Assembly (NCBI RefSeq): GCF_030466625.1
Contig: NZ_JADEVT010000002.1
Span: 372,001 to 436,000, forward strand
DNA length: 64,000 nucleotides
From: Nocardioides sp. ChNu-153
GTDB lineage: Bacteria; Actinomycetota; Actinomycetes; Propionibacteriales; Nocardioidaceae
Direction: 5' to 3'
Positions 30,952-38,096 of this stretch are shown one piece after another. A program made the position numbers and the translations under genes. The number at the start of each line of letters is the position of its first letter. The first letter of the stretch is position 1. Under the pieces are notes generated by a model. That model was given only the letters and a program-made list of their open reading frames with translations, did not search any database and was not told where the DNA came from.

Positions 30952-32270
30952 CGGGGACCTCCGGCGCTCGCGAGGTCGGGGGCCCACCGCGCGCCCAGCC
31001 GGACCCAGACCTCGGCCAGCGGATCGGCGGGTCCCGCCAGGGCGGTGCGCCACCCGTGCCGGGGCAGTCCGGGGAGCGGGGGAGCGCCGGGGACCGGTGC
31101 CGGGGCGCCGGCCGCCCAGCGGTCGACGTCGAGGCGCAGGGCGAGCGCGGAGGAGCTGGCGCGCGCGACGCGCTCCAGCACGACCTCGTCCCCGGGGCAC
31201 GGGCGGCCCAGCACGGCGACGGTGACCCCGGGGTCGGCGGCCGTCACGGACGCGGGCGCGACCAGACCGGGGGCGCCGGGGGTCTCGGGGCTGCCGGCGG
31301 CCTCGAGAGCGCCGAGGCCCGCGAGCGCGTCGAGCAGGCCACCGGCGCCGGAGCCGGCCGTCGAGCGGGCCAGCACCCGTCCCTCGGCGTCGGCCAGCGC
31401 GACGGCGTACCCCCGACGGGCCAGGTGGGTGCAGACGGACGCCGCCGCCACGATCGCGTGCTCCAGCGAGGAGGCCGCGCCGTCGCCGGCGTGGGCGTGG
31501 GCGCGGTCGTCGAGCAGGACGGTGGCGTGGGCCTGCCACGGCTGCTCCTCGCGGCGCACCATGAGCTCGCCGGTCCGGGCGGTGCTGCGCCAGTGGACGC
31601 GGCGCAGGTCGTCGCCGCGGCGGTACTCGCGCACCATCACGTCCTCCGTGCTCCCCGTCGCAGCCGCCCGCGGCCGGTCGTCACCGCTGGCGCCCGACCC
31701 GCCGCCGAGCGCCACGTCGGGCAGCGGCACGGTGCGGGGGCGCACGACGAGGTCCGTCGTACGACGGAAGCGGCGCACCACCTGCACCATGCCGAAGGCG
31801 TCCTCGGCGCGGACCAGGAGCGGTCCCGTCTCGTAGCGCCCCCGCAGGTCCGAGCGCACCGCGTAGGTCACCTCGCCCCGCCAGTGCCGCCCGACGCCGC
31901 GCAGCACCAGGCGGGGGCGGGCGCCCAGGGCGTGGGGCACCCGGTCGTCGAGCAGCAGGGTGCGACCGGGCACCCGCCCGGTGGTGGTGAGCGTCAGCCG
32001 CACCACCGCCGTGGCGCCGACGGACAGGTGGGACGGCTCGACCGAGCGGGAGAGGTGGACATCGAGGCGGCCGAGGTGCACGACGGCGAGGCTGGCCAGG
32101 GGGAGGGTCAGGGCGAGCACACCGGCCCCCGCCAGCGTCTCCTGCCCCAGCACGACGGCGCACGCGACGGCCGTGACCCCGGCGGCGACGAACGCGCGGC
32201 CCCGCACGGTGAGACCCCCTAGCACGCGACGCGCCCGGGGCTCGTGCGGCACCGCCCGCGACCGGCCCAC
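30948..32270 (-). CDS. DUF58 domain protein
   Basis: A 440-residue protein with two N-terminal membrane helices (GRAFVAAGVTAVACAVVL and LTLPLASLAVVHLG), an immunoglobulin-like beta region, and the DUF58 core: VREYRRGDDLRRVHWRSTARTGELMVRREEQPWQA followed by a von Willebrand A-like ATVLLDDRAHA. DUF58 proteins nearly always pair with MoxR ATPases, probably as their membrane-associated partner. GTG 32270 lies 1 nt after the MoxR stop and its stop overlaps the TgpA start, so the three are tightly coupled. Its exact role in envelope assembly is unknown. Confidence 0.9.
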   Translation of the reverse strand: MGRSRAVPHEPRARRVLGGLTVRGRAFVAAGVTAVACAVVLGQETLAGAGVLALTLPLASLAVVHLGRLDVHLSRSVEPSHLSVGATAVVRLTLTTTGRVPGRTLLLDDRVPHALGARPRLVLRGVGRHWRGEVTYAVRSDLRGRYETGPLLVRAEDAFGMVQVVRRFRRTTDLVVRPRTVPLPDVALGGGSGASGDDRPRAAATGSTEDVMVREYRRGDDLRRVHWRSTARTGELMVRREEQPWQAHATVLLDDRAHAHAGDGAASSLEHAIVAAASVCTHLARRGYAVALADAEGRVLARSTAGSGAGGLLDALAGLGALEAAGSPETPGAPGLVAPASVTAADPGVTVAVLGRPCPGDEVVLERVARASSSALALRLDVDRWAAGAPAPVPGAPPLPGLPRHGWRTALAGPADPLAEVWVRLGARWAPDLASAGGPR

Positions 32271-32271
32271 G

Positions 32272-33258
32272 TCAGCCCGCGCGGCCGGGCACCGGCACCC
32301 CGGCCACGAGGCGCGCGAGCACGTCCGCGGAGGAGCGACGGGCGCCGGCGGCGTCGGGACGGGCCAGCACGCGGTGCGCGAGCACCGGACCGGTCAGGCT
32401 CGCCACGTCGTCCGGGAGCACGAAGTCGCGGCCGTTGACGGCCGCCAGCGCCTTCGCGGCGCGCACGAGGTGCAGGGTCGCGCGCGGGGAGGCGCCGAGC
32501 TCGAGGTCGGGGGAGCGGCGGGTGGCCGTCGTGATGGCCACGGCGTAGCGCTGCACCGACTCCGCGACGTACACCCGCGCCACCATCGAGACGAGCTTGC
32601 GGATCTCGGCGGCGTCCGTGACCGGCTCGAGGTCGGCCAAGGGGTCGCGGCCCGCGTGGTGCTGCAGCATCGCGAGCTCGGCGGCCTCGACCGGGTAGCC
32701 CATCGACACCCGGGCCATGAAGCGGTCGCGCTGCGCCTCGGGCAGGGAGTAGGTGCCCTCCATCTCGACCGGGTTCTGCGTCGCGATCACCATGAACGGG
32801 CTCTCGAGCTGGTACGACGTGCCGTCGACCGTGACCTGCCGCTCCTCCATGCACTCGAGCAGCGCGGACTGCGTCTTCGGCGACGCCCGGTTGATCTCGT
32901 CGCCCACCACGAGGTTCGCGAACACGCCGCCCGGGCGGAACTCGAACTCGCGGGTGTCCTGGTTGAACACGGAGACGCCGGTGACGTCCGAGGGCAGCAG
33001 GTCGGGCGTGAACTGGATGCGCCGCACGGTGCAGTCGATGCTGCGCGCCAGCGCCTTGCTCAGCATCGTCTTGCCGACGCCGGGCACGTCCTCGAGCAGG
33101 AGGTGGCCCTCGGCGAGCAGCACCACGAGGGCGGAGGTGATGACCTCGCTCTTGCCCTCGACGACCTTCTCGACGTTGTGCCGCACGCGGGCCGTGACCC
33201 GCGCGAGCGTCTGGAGGTCCGCCGCGTCGCCCCGCTGGTGGTCCGGAGTGCTCGTCAT
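32272..33258 (-). CDS. MoxR-family AAA+ ATPase
   Basis: A 328-residue AAA+ chaperone-like ATPase. Walker A is LLEDVPGVGKTMLSKALA (about residues 55-72), Walker B FANLVVGDEINRASPKTQSALLE, sensor 1 MVIATQNPVEMEGTYSLPEAQRDRFM, and the C-terminal lid ends in GASPRATLHLVRAAKALAAVNGRDFVLPDDV. MoxR proteins usually help assemble or activate protein complexes together with DUF58/VWA partners. ATG 33258 begins the family sequence. It is the first gene of the operon and is divergent from mraZ across 444 bp that contain repeats. Confidence 0.92.
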   Translation of the reverse strand: MTSTPDHQRGDAADLQTLARVTARVRHNVEKVVEGKSEVITSALVVLLAEGHLLLEDVPGVGKTMLSKALARSIDCTVRRIQFTPDLLPSDVTGVSVFNQDTREFEFRPGGVFANLVVGDEINRASPKTQSALLECMEERQVTVDGTSYQLESPFMVIATQNPVEMEGTYSLPEAQRDRFMARVSMGYPVEAAELAMLQHHAGRDPLADLEPVTDAAEIRKLVSMVARVYVAESVQRYAVAITTATRRSPDLELGASPRATLHLVRAAKALAAVNGRDFVLPDDVASLTGPVLAHRVLARPDAAGARRSSADVLARLVAGVPVPGRAG

Positions 33259-33602
33259 CCCTGGGGGTCCCCGTTCTCGCCGCTCGCCCGCGGCCGGTCG
33301 GGCCCGCGTGGGCCCAACGGTAGGGCGTGCGCCCAACGGTCGCGGCCGGTTCGCGGCACCGCGGGCCTCCACCTCCCTCCATCTCGGCGCTCCACCTCCC
33401 TCCACCTCGGCGCTCCACCTCCCTCCACCCCGCCGCTCCACGGCCCTCCACCGGGCGCCTCCCGGGCCCTCCACCCGCCTCCCCGGGCCCGCCCGACGGC
33501 CCCCGGACGGCCTCCGGCAGACCGCCTCGTGGGGCCGGGGAGCCGCCGTACGACGCGGCGCAGCGCCCCGGGGAGCGTCCCGCGGCGCTGCCGGGGTGCT
33601 CA
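33259..33602. other. intergenic stretch without a gene, pyrimidine-rich
   Basis: Between the divergent MoxR and mraZ genes. I see no coding frame with actinobacterial third-position bias. It holds the 23-bp repeats at 33367-33457 and a C-rich stretch to about 33510. Any MoxR promoter must lie here, but I could not choose a -10. Confidence 0.6.
33367..33457 (+). repeat. four tandem 23-bp repeats upstream of the dcw cluster
   Basis: Unit CTCCACCTCCCTCCACCTCG plus GCG, repeated three times nearly exactly (33367, 33390, 33413) with a fourth degenerate copy at 33436. On the reverse strand each unit contains GGTGGAG, resembling the GTGGAG core of the MraZ boxes found 150 bp downstream. Confidence 0.8.
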
Positions 33603-33662
33603 GGGGAGCGTGGTGGAGCAAAGTGGTTGACGGGGGAGGAAAGTGGAGTAAAGTGGAGCGCA
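33603..33662 (+). promoter_or_regulatory. MraZ operator: six tandem 10-bp boxes
   Basis: Six contiguous 10-bp units beginning GGGGAG or GTGGAG: GGGGAGCGTG, GTGGAGCAAA, GTGGTTGACG, GGGGAGGAAA, GTGGAGTAAA, GTGGAGCGCA (33603, 33613, 33623, 33633, 33643, 33653). MraZ rings bind tandem direct repeats of about this spacing upstream of their own gene. The array covers the mraZ promoter completely, as expected for autorepression of mraZ and the genes behind it. Confidence 0.8.
33627..33654 (+). promoter_or_regulatory. mraZ promoter, -35 TTGACG and -10 TAAAGT
   Basis: TTGACG at 33627-33632 and TAAAGT at 33649-33654 with a 16-nt spacer, inside the MraZ box array. Predicted start is near 33661, about 42 nt before the mraZ GTG. 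This is the best sigma-70-type promoter in the window. Confidence 0.75.
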
Positions 33663-33702
33663 AGGGGGCAGGTGGGTGTGGCCCGTCGAGCGGAGGTGGC
33701 CG

Positions 33703-34131
33703 GTGTTCTTCGGCACCTTCACGCCCAAGCTCGACGACAAGGGGCGCATCTTCCTGCCGGCCAAGTTCAGGGACGCGATGGCGGAGGGGCTCGTGGTGGC
33801 CAGAGGCCAGGAGAACTCGCTCTCGGTCTGGTCCAAGGCGGGCTTCGACCAGGAGACGGAACGGCTCCAGCGCGCATCGCTCATGGACAAGGCCACCCGC
33901 GACTACGTCCGCATGCTCTTCGCGGGCGCGTTCGACGACGTCCCCGACAAGCAGGGCCGCGTGACGATCCCGCCGATGCTGCGCGAGTACGCGTCGCTGG
34001 AGCGTGACGTGGTGGTCGTGGGTGCGATGTCCCGGCTGGAGATCTGGAACCCCGAGGCGTGGGCGACCTACACCTCGGAGCAGGTGCCGAGGTTCTCGGC
34101 CCTGGACGCGGACCTGGTGCCGGGCACGTAG
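33703..34131 (+). CDS. mraZ: transcriptional regulator MraZ
   Basis: A 142-residue protein with two SpoVT-AbrB-like swapped-hairpin motifs: FFGTFTPKLDDKGRIFLPAKFRDAM (residues 2-26) and FDDVPDKQGRVTIPPMLREYASL (about residues 77-99). MraZ forms a ring that binds tandem repeats upstream of its own gene and represses the dcw genes, and may also affect RsmH. GTG 33703 is chosen over an upstream GTG (33676) because GGAGG precedes it by 6 nt and MraZ proteins begin at FFGTF. It is the first gene of the dcw cluster and is followed by a 303-bp gap with a structured RNA candidate. Confidence 0.95.
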   Translation: MFFGTFTPKLDDKGRIFLPAKFRDAMAEGLVVARGQENSLSVWSKAGFDQETERLQRASLMDKATRDYVRMLFAGAFDDVPDKQGRVTIPPMLREYASLERDVVVVGAMSRLEIWNPEAWATYTSEQVPRFSALDADLVPGT

Positions 34132-34191
34132 CCGGCAGCCGCGGCAGGAGAGCAGCACCAGCAGCACAGCAGCACCCACAGAACAGAACAG

Positions 34192-34292
34192 CGACGTACG
34201 GCGAGGTCTCGGGCCCGCCTCCACGCACTCTGGGGCAACTTCCCCGGTTCCAGAGGGCTGGCGGAGGCGGGCAGGGACCTGGCCGTACGTCG
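34192..34292 (+). ncRNA. candidate mraW RNA motif (cis-regulatory hairpin before rsmH)
   Basis: A long imperfect hairpin between mraZ and rsmH (mraW). The outer arms 34192-34222 and 34263-34292 pair over about 30 nt starting CGACGTACGG/CCGTACGTCG and ending CCCGCCTCC/GGAGGCGGG. An inner stem CTCTGG/CCAGAG (34228-34233 with 34250-34255) closes a loop containing CTTCCCC at 34239-34245. From memory, the Rfam mraW motif of actinobacteria lies exactly here and has a conserved CUUCCCC loop. The location, size and loop match; a covariance-model search would settle it. Confidence 0.75.
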
Positions 34293-34367
34293 TTCGGTTT
34301 CCGGGCCCGGTGGCCCGGCAGCACGCACGGAGCGGCGCGAGCCGTGGCGGGACGGCGGCGGGAGCCG

Positions 34368-34434
34368 CAGCACGGTCGGAGCAGGGTCGGAGCAGGGTCG
34401 GGGCAGGGTCGGGCGAGGGTCGAGGAGCAGGGTC
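34368..34434 (+). repeat. six 11-bp repeats running into the rsmH ribosome site
   Basis: Units of GAGCAGGGTCG type (34368, 34379, 34390, 34401, 34412, then a 12-nt variant). The last copy supplies the AGGAG ribosome site 7 nt before the rsmH GTG at 34435, so the start region of rsmH arose within, or has been kept in, a tandem repeat. Confidence 0.75.
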
Positions 34435-35544
34435 GTGACGGACGCGGGACGCGAGGACGCCGCAGCGGCTCCCCACGCGCACGTGCCCGTGCTGGTCGAC
34501 CGCGTCGTGGAGCTCCTCGCCCCGGCGCTGGCGACGGAGGGCGCGGTCCTCGTGGACTGCACGCTCGGCATGGGCGGGCACAGCGAGGCCGTGCTCGAGC
34601 GCCTCCCGGGCGCCCGCGTGCTGGGTGTGGACCGCGACCCCGAGGCGCTGGCCCGCGCCGGGCGTCGGCTGGCGTCGTACGGGGAGAGGTTCACCCCCGT
34701 GCACGCCGTGTACGACGAGATCCCCGACGTGCTCGCCGAGGCCGGGCTCGCGCCGGTGGGCGGCGCGGCCGCGGTCCTCTTCGACCTCGGCGTCTCCTCG
34801 CTGCAGCTCGACGAGGTCGACCGTGGGTTCGCGTACCGCACCGACGCGCCGCTCGACATGCGCATGGACCCGACGGTCGGGCGCACCGCCGCCGACGTCC
34901 TCAACACCTACGAGGTGCCCGAGCTGACCCGCGTGCTCCGCGACTACGGCGAGGAGAAGTTCGCCCGCCGCATCGCCGAGGCCGTCGCGCAGCGCCGGGC
35001 CACGACCCCCTTCACCACGTCGGCGCCGCTCGTGGAGCTGCTGTACGACGCGATCCCCGCCCCCGCGCGCCGCACCGGCGGCCACCCGGCGAAGCGGACC
35101 TTCCAGGCGCTGCGCATGGAGGTCAACGACGAGCTGGCGGTGCTGCGCCGTGCGGTGCCCGCCGCCCTGGACGCCATCGGCGTCGGTGGCCGCGTGGTCG
35201 TCGAGTCCTACCACTCGCTCGAGGACCGGCTGGTGAAGCGGGCGTTCGCCGCCGGCAGCCGCTCCGAGGCGCCGCCGGACATGCCGGTGGTGCCCGAGGA
35301 GGCGGAGCCCGAGCTGCGCCTGGTCACCCGTGGCGCCGAGAAGGCCCACCAGGCGGAGGTCGACGCCAACCCCCGCGCCGCCTCGGTGCGGCTGCGGGCC
35401 GTGGAGCGCGTGCGCCCCGCCGGCACGCGGGGGCGGGTGGACGGGCCCGGGAGCAGGACCAGCAGGACCAGCAGGACGAGCGGGACCAGCAGGGGACGGC
35501 ACGGCGACCAGCACGGCGACCAGCACGGAGGAGGACGGCGATGA
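34435..35544 (+). CDS. rsmH: 16S rRNA (cytosine(1402)-N(4))-methyltransferase RsmH
   Basis: A 369-residue methyltransferase (MraW) that modifies C1402 of 16S rRNA. Landmarks: [17 protein letters not shown], the SAM loop [66 protein letters not shown], and [16 protein letters not shown]. The core ends near residue 330; the last 35 residues are a low-complexity Thr-Ser-Arg and Asp-Gln-His-Gly repeat tail unlike the family. The DNA there is a 9-15 bp tandem repeat (about 35447-35530). GTG 34435 sits behind AGGAG. The stop overlaps the ftsL start (ATGA). Confidence 0.95.
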   Translation: MTDAGREDAAAAPHAHVPVLVDRVVELLAPALATEGAVLVDCTLGMGGHSEAVLERLPGARVLGVDRDPEALARAGRRLASYGERFTPVHAVYDEIPDVLAEAGLAPVGGAAAVLFDLGVSSLQLDEVDRGFAYRTDAPLDMRMDPTVGRTAADVLNTYEVPELTRVLRDYGEEKFARRIAEAVAQRRATTPFTTSAPLVELLYDAIPAPARRTGGHPAKRTFQALRMEVNDELAVLRRAVPAALDAIGVGGRVVVESYHSLEDRLVKRAFAAGSRSEAPPDMPVVPEEAEPELRLVTRGAEKAHQAEVDANPRAASVRLRAVERVRPAGTRGRVDGPGSRTSRTSRTSGTSRGRHGDQHGDQHGGGRR

Positions 35545-36125
35545 GCAGCTCGGCAGCGCAGCGGAGGCTGGCGGTCCCGCGGTTCGCGGAGGCGGCGGTC
35601 GAGCGTGCCCGCCTGCAGGTGGTGCCGCGCGTACGGCGGCGCGCCCCGCGGGTGCCCTTCGTCATCCTCGTGACGGCGGTGCTGCTCGGCGGCATCGTGG
35701 GTCTGCTCCTCTTCAACACCTCGATGCAGCAGGCGGCCTTCACGGGCGCCGCGCTCGAGGAGCGCGCCACGGTGCTCGAGGCCCGCCAGCAGACGCTGAC
35801 CCAGGAGCTGCAGGACCTGCGGGACCCCCAGCGCCTCGGCGAGGAGGCCACCGCGATGGGCATGGTGCCGGCGGGCCCCCCGGCGGTCGTGGACCTCGGC
35901 AGCGGCGAGATCGTCGTCGAGGGCGAGGTCGCCTCCCGCGACGACGCGCTCGACGTGGCGCCCCCGGAGCCGGTGAAGCCGGCCGTGCTGTCGCCCGAGC
36001 CCGAGATCCGCGACGTGCCGGCGCCCGCCACCCCCGCGACCCCGGGCACGGCCGTGGCCCCGGGCGCCGCGGCGGACCAGCAGCTCCCGACCACCGACGA
36101 CCCCGCCGCGACCACGACCCCCTGA
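35541..36125 (+). CDS. ftsL: FtsL-like cell division protein
   Basis: A 194-residue bitopic protein in the ftsL position. A basic cytoplasmic head of about 38 residues ([13 protein letters not shown]) precedes one membrane helix at about 39-60 ([19 protein letters not shown]), then a short coiled coil ([42 protein letters not shown]), the segment that would pair with FtsB/DivIC and contact FtsQ and FtsI. The tail after residue 110 is Pro/Ala/Thr-rich and looks disordered, longer than in most FtsL. It overlaps rsmH by 4 nt. FtsL is poorly conserved in sequence, so identification rests on topology and position. Confidence 0.85.
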   Translation: MSSSAAQRRLAVPRFAEAAVERARLQVVPRVRRRAPRVPFVILVTAVLLGGIVGLLLFNTSMQQAAFTGAALEERATVLEARQQTLTQELQDLRDPQRLGEEATAMGMVPAGPPAVVDLGSGEIVVEGEVASRDDALDVAPPEPVKPAVLSPEPEIRDVPAPATPATPGTAVAPGAAADQQLPTTDDPAATTTP

Positions 36126-36130
36126 CGGTG

Positions 36131-36160
36131 GTCCGGGTCCGGGTCCGGGTGCGGGTCCGA
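36131..36160 (+). repeat. short (GGTCCG)n tract between ftsL and ftsI
   Basis: About four to five imperfect copies of GGGTCC in the 154-bp ftsL-ftsI gap. No function visible. Confidence 0.55.
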
Positions 36161-36279
36161 CCGCTGCGGCGACACGGCCGTGGCTTCCCGATCCGGCCCC
36201 CGCGAGCCGGTACAACAGTCGAGTGCCGTCCCCGTCCTCCCGCGGACGTCCCCCGACCCGACGAGACCACGGAGCACGT

Positions 36280-38049
36280 GTGAGCAGCCCAGCACGAGGA
36301 CGTCGTCCGGCCCCGACCCTGCGCCGCGCGCGCCGCGGCTCGTCCCCGCTGCGCATGCGGGTGGGCATGCTCGTCATCGCCGCCGTGCTGTCGGTGTTCG
36401 CCGCCCGGCTCGTGCAGCTGCAGGCCGTGGACCCGGGCCAGTACGCCGCCATGGCCGCCGAGCGGGGCACCCGCGAGGTCGTGCTCCCCGCGGCCCGCGG
36501 CGACATCCTCGACCGCAACGGGGACCCGCTCGCGGCCTCGATCGACGGGCTCATGGTCATCGCCGACCCCTCGCAGACGGCCGACGACGCCGCCGAGATC
36601 GCCCGCCTGCTCGCCGACGGCCTCGGCGCCGACTACTTCGCGACGCTGGAGAAGCTGCGCGAGGACGACAGCCGCTACGAGTACGTCGCGCGCCGGGTGC
36701 CCGCGACGACGGCGCTGCAGGTGGTCGAGCAGGTCGCCGAGGCGGGCTTCCAGGGCGTCTACACCGAGGTCGACCCCGTCCGGGACTACCCGGCGGGGGA
36801 GGTGGCGGCGAACGTGCTCGGCTTCATGGGCACCGACGGCCCGCTGGCCGGCATGGAGCTCACCTTCGACGAGCAGCTCGCGGGCACCGACGGCTCGGCG
36901 CGCTACCGCGTCGGCGGCGGCAACCGCATCCCGCTCGGCGAGAACTCGACGACCGACCCCGTCGACGGGCAGGACCTCACGCTCACCATCGACCGCGACG
37001 TGCAGTGGTACACCCAGCAGGTGCTCCGCGACACGGTCGAGGGGGCGCGGGCCGAGTCCGGCGTCGCCGTCGTGCAGGACACCCTCACCGGCGAGATCAT
37101 CGCCCTGGCCGACTACCCGACCTTCGACGCCAACAACCCGCTGCTCGCCGCCGAGTCCGACCTGGGCTCCCGTGCGCTGAGCGACGTCTACGAGCCCGGC
37201 TCGGTGCAGAAGGCGCTGACGATGGCGGCGCTGATCGACGCCGGCCTCGTCAGTCCGGAGACCCGGCTGACGGTGCCGCCGTACCTCGAGGAGGACGGGC
37301 GGCGCATCGGCGACTACTGGGAGCACGAGACGCTGCGGCTGACGCTGGCGGGGGTGCTGGCCAAGTCCTCCAACATCGGCACCGTGATCGCGGCCGACGA
37401 GATGTCGTCGACGGCCCTCGACGAGTACTTCCGCTCCTTCGGCCTCGGCTCCCGCACCGACGTCGGGGTGCGCGGCGAGACCTCCGGCATCCTGCCCGCG
37501 GGTGAGGACTGGAGCGGGCTGGAGCACGACCGCATCGTGTTCGGCCAGGCGATGAGCGTGAACGCAGTGCAGATGACGAGCGCCGTCAACGCCATCGCCA
37601 ACGGCGGCGTCTACATCTCCCCGAGCCTCGTGCAGGGCACCGCGACGACCGACGACGGCCGCACCGTCGGCACCGGCGCGCGCGAGACCCACCGGGTCGT
37701 CAGCGAGGAGACCGCGGCGGCCACGGCCGAGATGATGGAGCGCGTCGTCGACCCCGAGGCCGGGGTCGCGGGGTCCGCGCAGATCCCGGGCTACCGCGTC
37801 GCCGGCAAGACCGGCACGGCGCAGCGCGCCGTCGAGGGCGGGTACGACGGCACGAGCGTCTCGTTCGCCGGGTTCGCCCCGGCCGACGACCCGCGCTTCA
37901 CCGTCTACGTCGTGGTGCACGACCCCGCCTCGGGCGGCGGCGGCACCGTCGCGGCGCCCGCGTTCAACCGGATCATGTCCCACGTGCTGCGCAAGTTCGC
38001 CGTCGAGCCGACCGGCGCCCCGGCGTCGACGCTGCCGGTGGAGTGGTGA
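36280..38049 (+). CDS. ftsI: peptidoglycan D,D-transpeptidase FtsI (PBP3/PbpB)
   Basis: A 589-residue class B penicillin-binding protein that crosslinks septal peptidoglycan. A basic head and one membrane anchor (RVGMLVIAAVLSVFAARLVQLQ, about residues 25-47) precede the pedestal domain (RGDILDRNGDPLA). The transpeptidase motifs are SxxK in EPGSVQKALT (Ser about 307), SxN in AKSSNIG (about 363) and KTGTAQ (about 510). GTG 36280 has GGAG 5 nt upstream; an alternative in-frame GTG at 36223 follows TACAAC by 6 nt and would be leaderless, adding 19 residues. No PASTA domain follows the transpeptidase. It works with FtsW, FtsQ, FtsL at the divisome. Confidence 0.94.
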   Translation: MSSPARGRRPAPTLRRARRGSSPLRMRVGMLVIAAVLSVFAARLVQLQAVDPGQYAAMAAERGTREVVLPAARGDILDRNGDPLAASIDGLMVIADPSQTADDAAEIARLLADGLGADYFATLEKLREDDSRYEYVARRVPATTALQVVEQVAEAGFQGVYTEVDPVRDYPAGEVAANVLGFMGTDGPLAGMELTFDEQLAGTDGSARYRVGGGNRIPLGENSTTDPVDGQDLTLTIDRDVQWYTQQVLRDTVEGARAESGVAVVQDTLTGEIIALADYPTFDANNPLLAAESDLGSRALSDVYEPGSVQKALTMAALIDAGLVSPETRLTVPPYLEEDGRRIGDYWEHETLRLTLAGVLAKSSNIGTVIAADEMSSTALDEYFRSFGLGSRTDVGVRGETSGILPAGEDWSGLEHDRIVFGQAMSVNAVQMTSAVNAIANGGVYISPSLVQGTATTDDGRTVGTGARETHRVVSEETAAATAEMMERVVDPEAGVAGSAQIPGYRVAGKTGTAQRAVEGGYDGTSVSFAGFAPADDPRFTVYVVVHDPASGGGGTVAAPAFNRIMSHVLRKFAVEPTGAPASTLPVEW

Positions 38050-38084
38050 CGCGGCCGGTCGGCGGGTGTCCGGACCGCGGACAC

Positions 38085-38090
38085 TAGGCT
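38085..38090 (+). promoter_or_regulatory. -10 box (TAGGCT) of a leaderless promoter for murE
   Basis: TAGGCT ends 6 nt before ATG 38097 in the 47-bp ftsI-murE gap. It implies an internal promoter that lets murE-to-ftsW be expressed independently of the MraZ-controlled start. Confidence 0.65.
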
Positions 38091-38096
38091 GCTCCG

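Noticed and set aside
28519..33258. MoxR-DUF58-transglutaminase operon as a defence island
   Set aside because: The triad is a common housekeeping set in actinobacteria beside the dcw cluster, with ordinary codon use and no mobile genes.
33367..33457. Possible CRISPR or integrase attachment repeats
   Set aside because: Direct head-to-tail 23-bp units with no spacers, no integrase gene and no tRNA.
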